From an uncultured Actinoplanes sp. (GTDB lineage: Bacteria; Actinomycetota; Actinomycetes; Mycobacteriales; Micromonosporaceae): a DNA stretch of 6,311 nt. Below the pieces are notes generated by a model. That model did no database searches and was not told where the DNA came from. It worked only from the letters and a program-made list of their open reading frames with translations. Positions 6,025-6,311 of this stretch are shown here, piece after piece. The position numbers were made by a program, and so were the translations under genes. How positions within the stretch are numbered: the stretch's first letter is position 1; each line of letters opens with the position of its first letter. The stretch spans positions 1 through 6,311 of the forward strand of contig CAKUMG010000364.1 in the NCBI GenBank assembly GCA_934667465.1, given 5' to 3'.

Positions 6025-6311
6025 ATGCGGATGCCAGTGCTGGCCATGGTCGCGGCGGCGGGGGTCGCCGTCGCGGCGAGCGGATCGATCGCGTACGCGT
6101 CGACGGGCGACGAGACCGCCCCGCCGGCGCCCGCCGGATCGTCCGCCTCCGCGTTCCCGTCCGCCCCGGCGAGCGCTTCCGCCGACCCCGCCGACCGTGC
6201 CGACGCCATCGGCGGCGAGCCCGGGGCGGCTGATGCGGCGGCACCGTCCGGGGGGCCGGACGGTGCGAGCCCGGCCGTGGAGAGTGCCGGACCGGGCGCG
6301 GTGGGGGGCAC
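6025..6311 (+). CDS. Secreted Ala/Pro/Ser/Gly-rich protein, N-terminal part only
   Basis: The frame is open from ATG 6025 to the window edge (95 codons plus two bases), so the gene is truncated by the window. Residues 1-25 look like a signal peptide (MRMPVLAMVAAAGVAVAASG, then SIAYA|S). Everything after it is a low-complexity stretch rich in Ala, Pro, Ser, Gly and Asp with no Cys, typical of a disordered exported linker before a domain that lies outside the window. Third positions are nearly all G or C, which supports this frame over the opposite strand, which is also open here. A perfect 11-base inverted repeat (6241-6266) lies inside the coding sequence. The function cannot be told from this fragment. 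Confidence 0.6.
   Translation, partial: MRMPVLAMVAAAGVAVAASGSIAYASTGDETAPPAPAGSSASAFPSAPASASADPADRADAIGGEPGAADAAAPSGGPDGASPAVESAGPGAVGG
6241..6266. repeat. Perfect 11-bp inverted repeat with 4-base loop inside the partial gene
   Basis: GCACCGTCCGG (6241-6251) and CCGGACGGTGC (6256-6266) are exact reverse complements around GGGG. The stem is very stable (nine G-C pairs of eleven). No T-tract follows, so a classical terminator is unlikely. In the plus-strand reading it encodes APSGGPDGA. It may be a by-product of GC-rich low-complexity coding sequence or a genuine mRNA structure. Confidence 0.6.

Noticed and set aside
5880..6311. Open minus-strand frame across the right-edge gene
   Set aside because: It has no start signal or signal peptide and runs through the intergenic region. 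The plus-strand frame has a Shine-Dalgarno, a signal peptide and the expected third-position GC bias.

Overview
The window is about 70% GC, with coding frames whose third positions are almost all G or C, frequent GTG starts, ATGA start/stop overlaps and twin-arginine-free Ala-rich signal peptides. That points to a high-GC actinobacterium. A Micromonosporaceae-type genome (Actinoplanes or relatives) is a guess from overall style only. No rRNA, tRNA, CRISPR array, transposase, integrase or phage gene is visible.

Layout. (1) 53-793, plus strand: a secreted, C-terminally membrane-anchored CopC-domain (copper-binding family) protein, probably translated from a leaderless mRNA. (2) 794-1039: a gene-free leader and promoter region. 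It holds a short direct-repeat cluster, several dyads and two overlapping, mutually exclusive hairpins just ahead of a strong Shine-Dalgarno. (3) 1040-4600, plus strand: a compact four-gene unit of FecCD-type permease, lipoprotein substrate-binding protein, ABC ATPase and class I SAM-dependent methyltransferase. The last two junctions are 4-base ATGA overlaps. Together the first three make a complete type II (BtuCDF/FhuBCD-like) importer for a metal chelate, corrinoid or similar organic cofactor, with one permease expected to homodimerise. The co-translated methyltransferase is the unusual element, because it suggests chemical modification of the imported ligand or its metal. (4) 4601-4666: a short convergent gap with an imperfect direct repeat that runs into the protease stop codon. 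(5) 4667-5677, minus strand: a secreted chymotrypsin-fold (S1) serine protease with a C-terminal transmembrane anchor. (6) 5678-6024: a divergent intergenic region with a perfect dyad and a repeated 10-mer. (7) 6025 to the right edge, plus strand: the start of a secreted Ala/Pro/Ser/Gly-rich protein, cut by the window.

The most interesting parts are the ABC importer fused by translational coupling to a methyltransferase, the switch-like hairpin pair in its leader, and the protease whose signal-peptidase site appears to expose the activating N-terminal Ile directly. The imported substrate cannot be read from this sequence. Siderophore, corrinoid/heme, other metallophore and coenzyme F420-0 (through the actinobacterial 'F420-0 ABC transporter' families) are all open.
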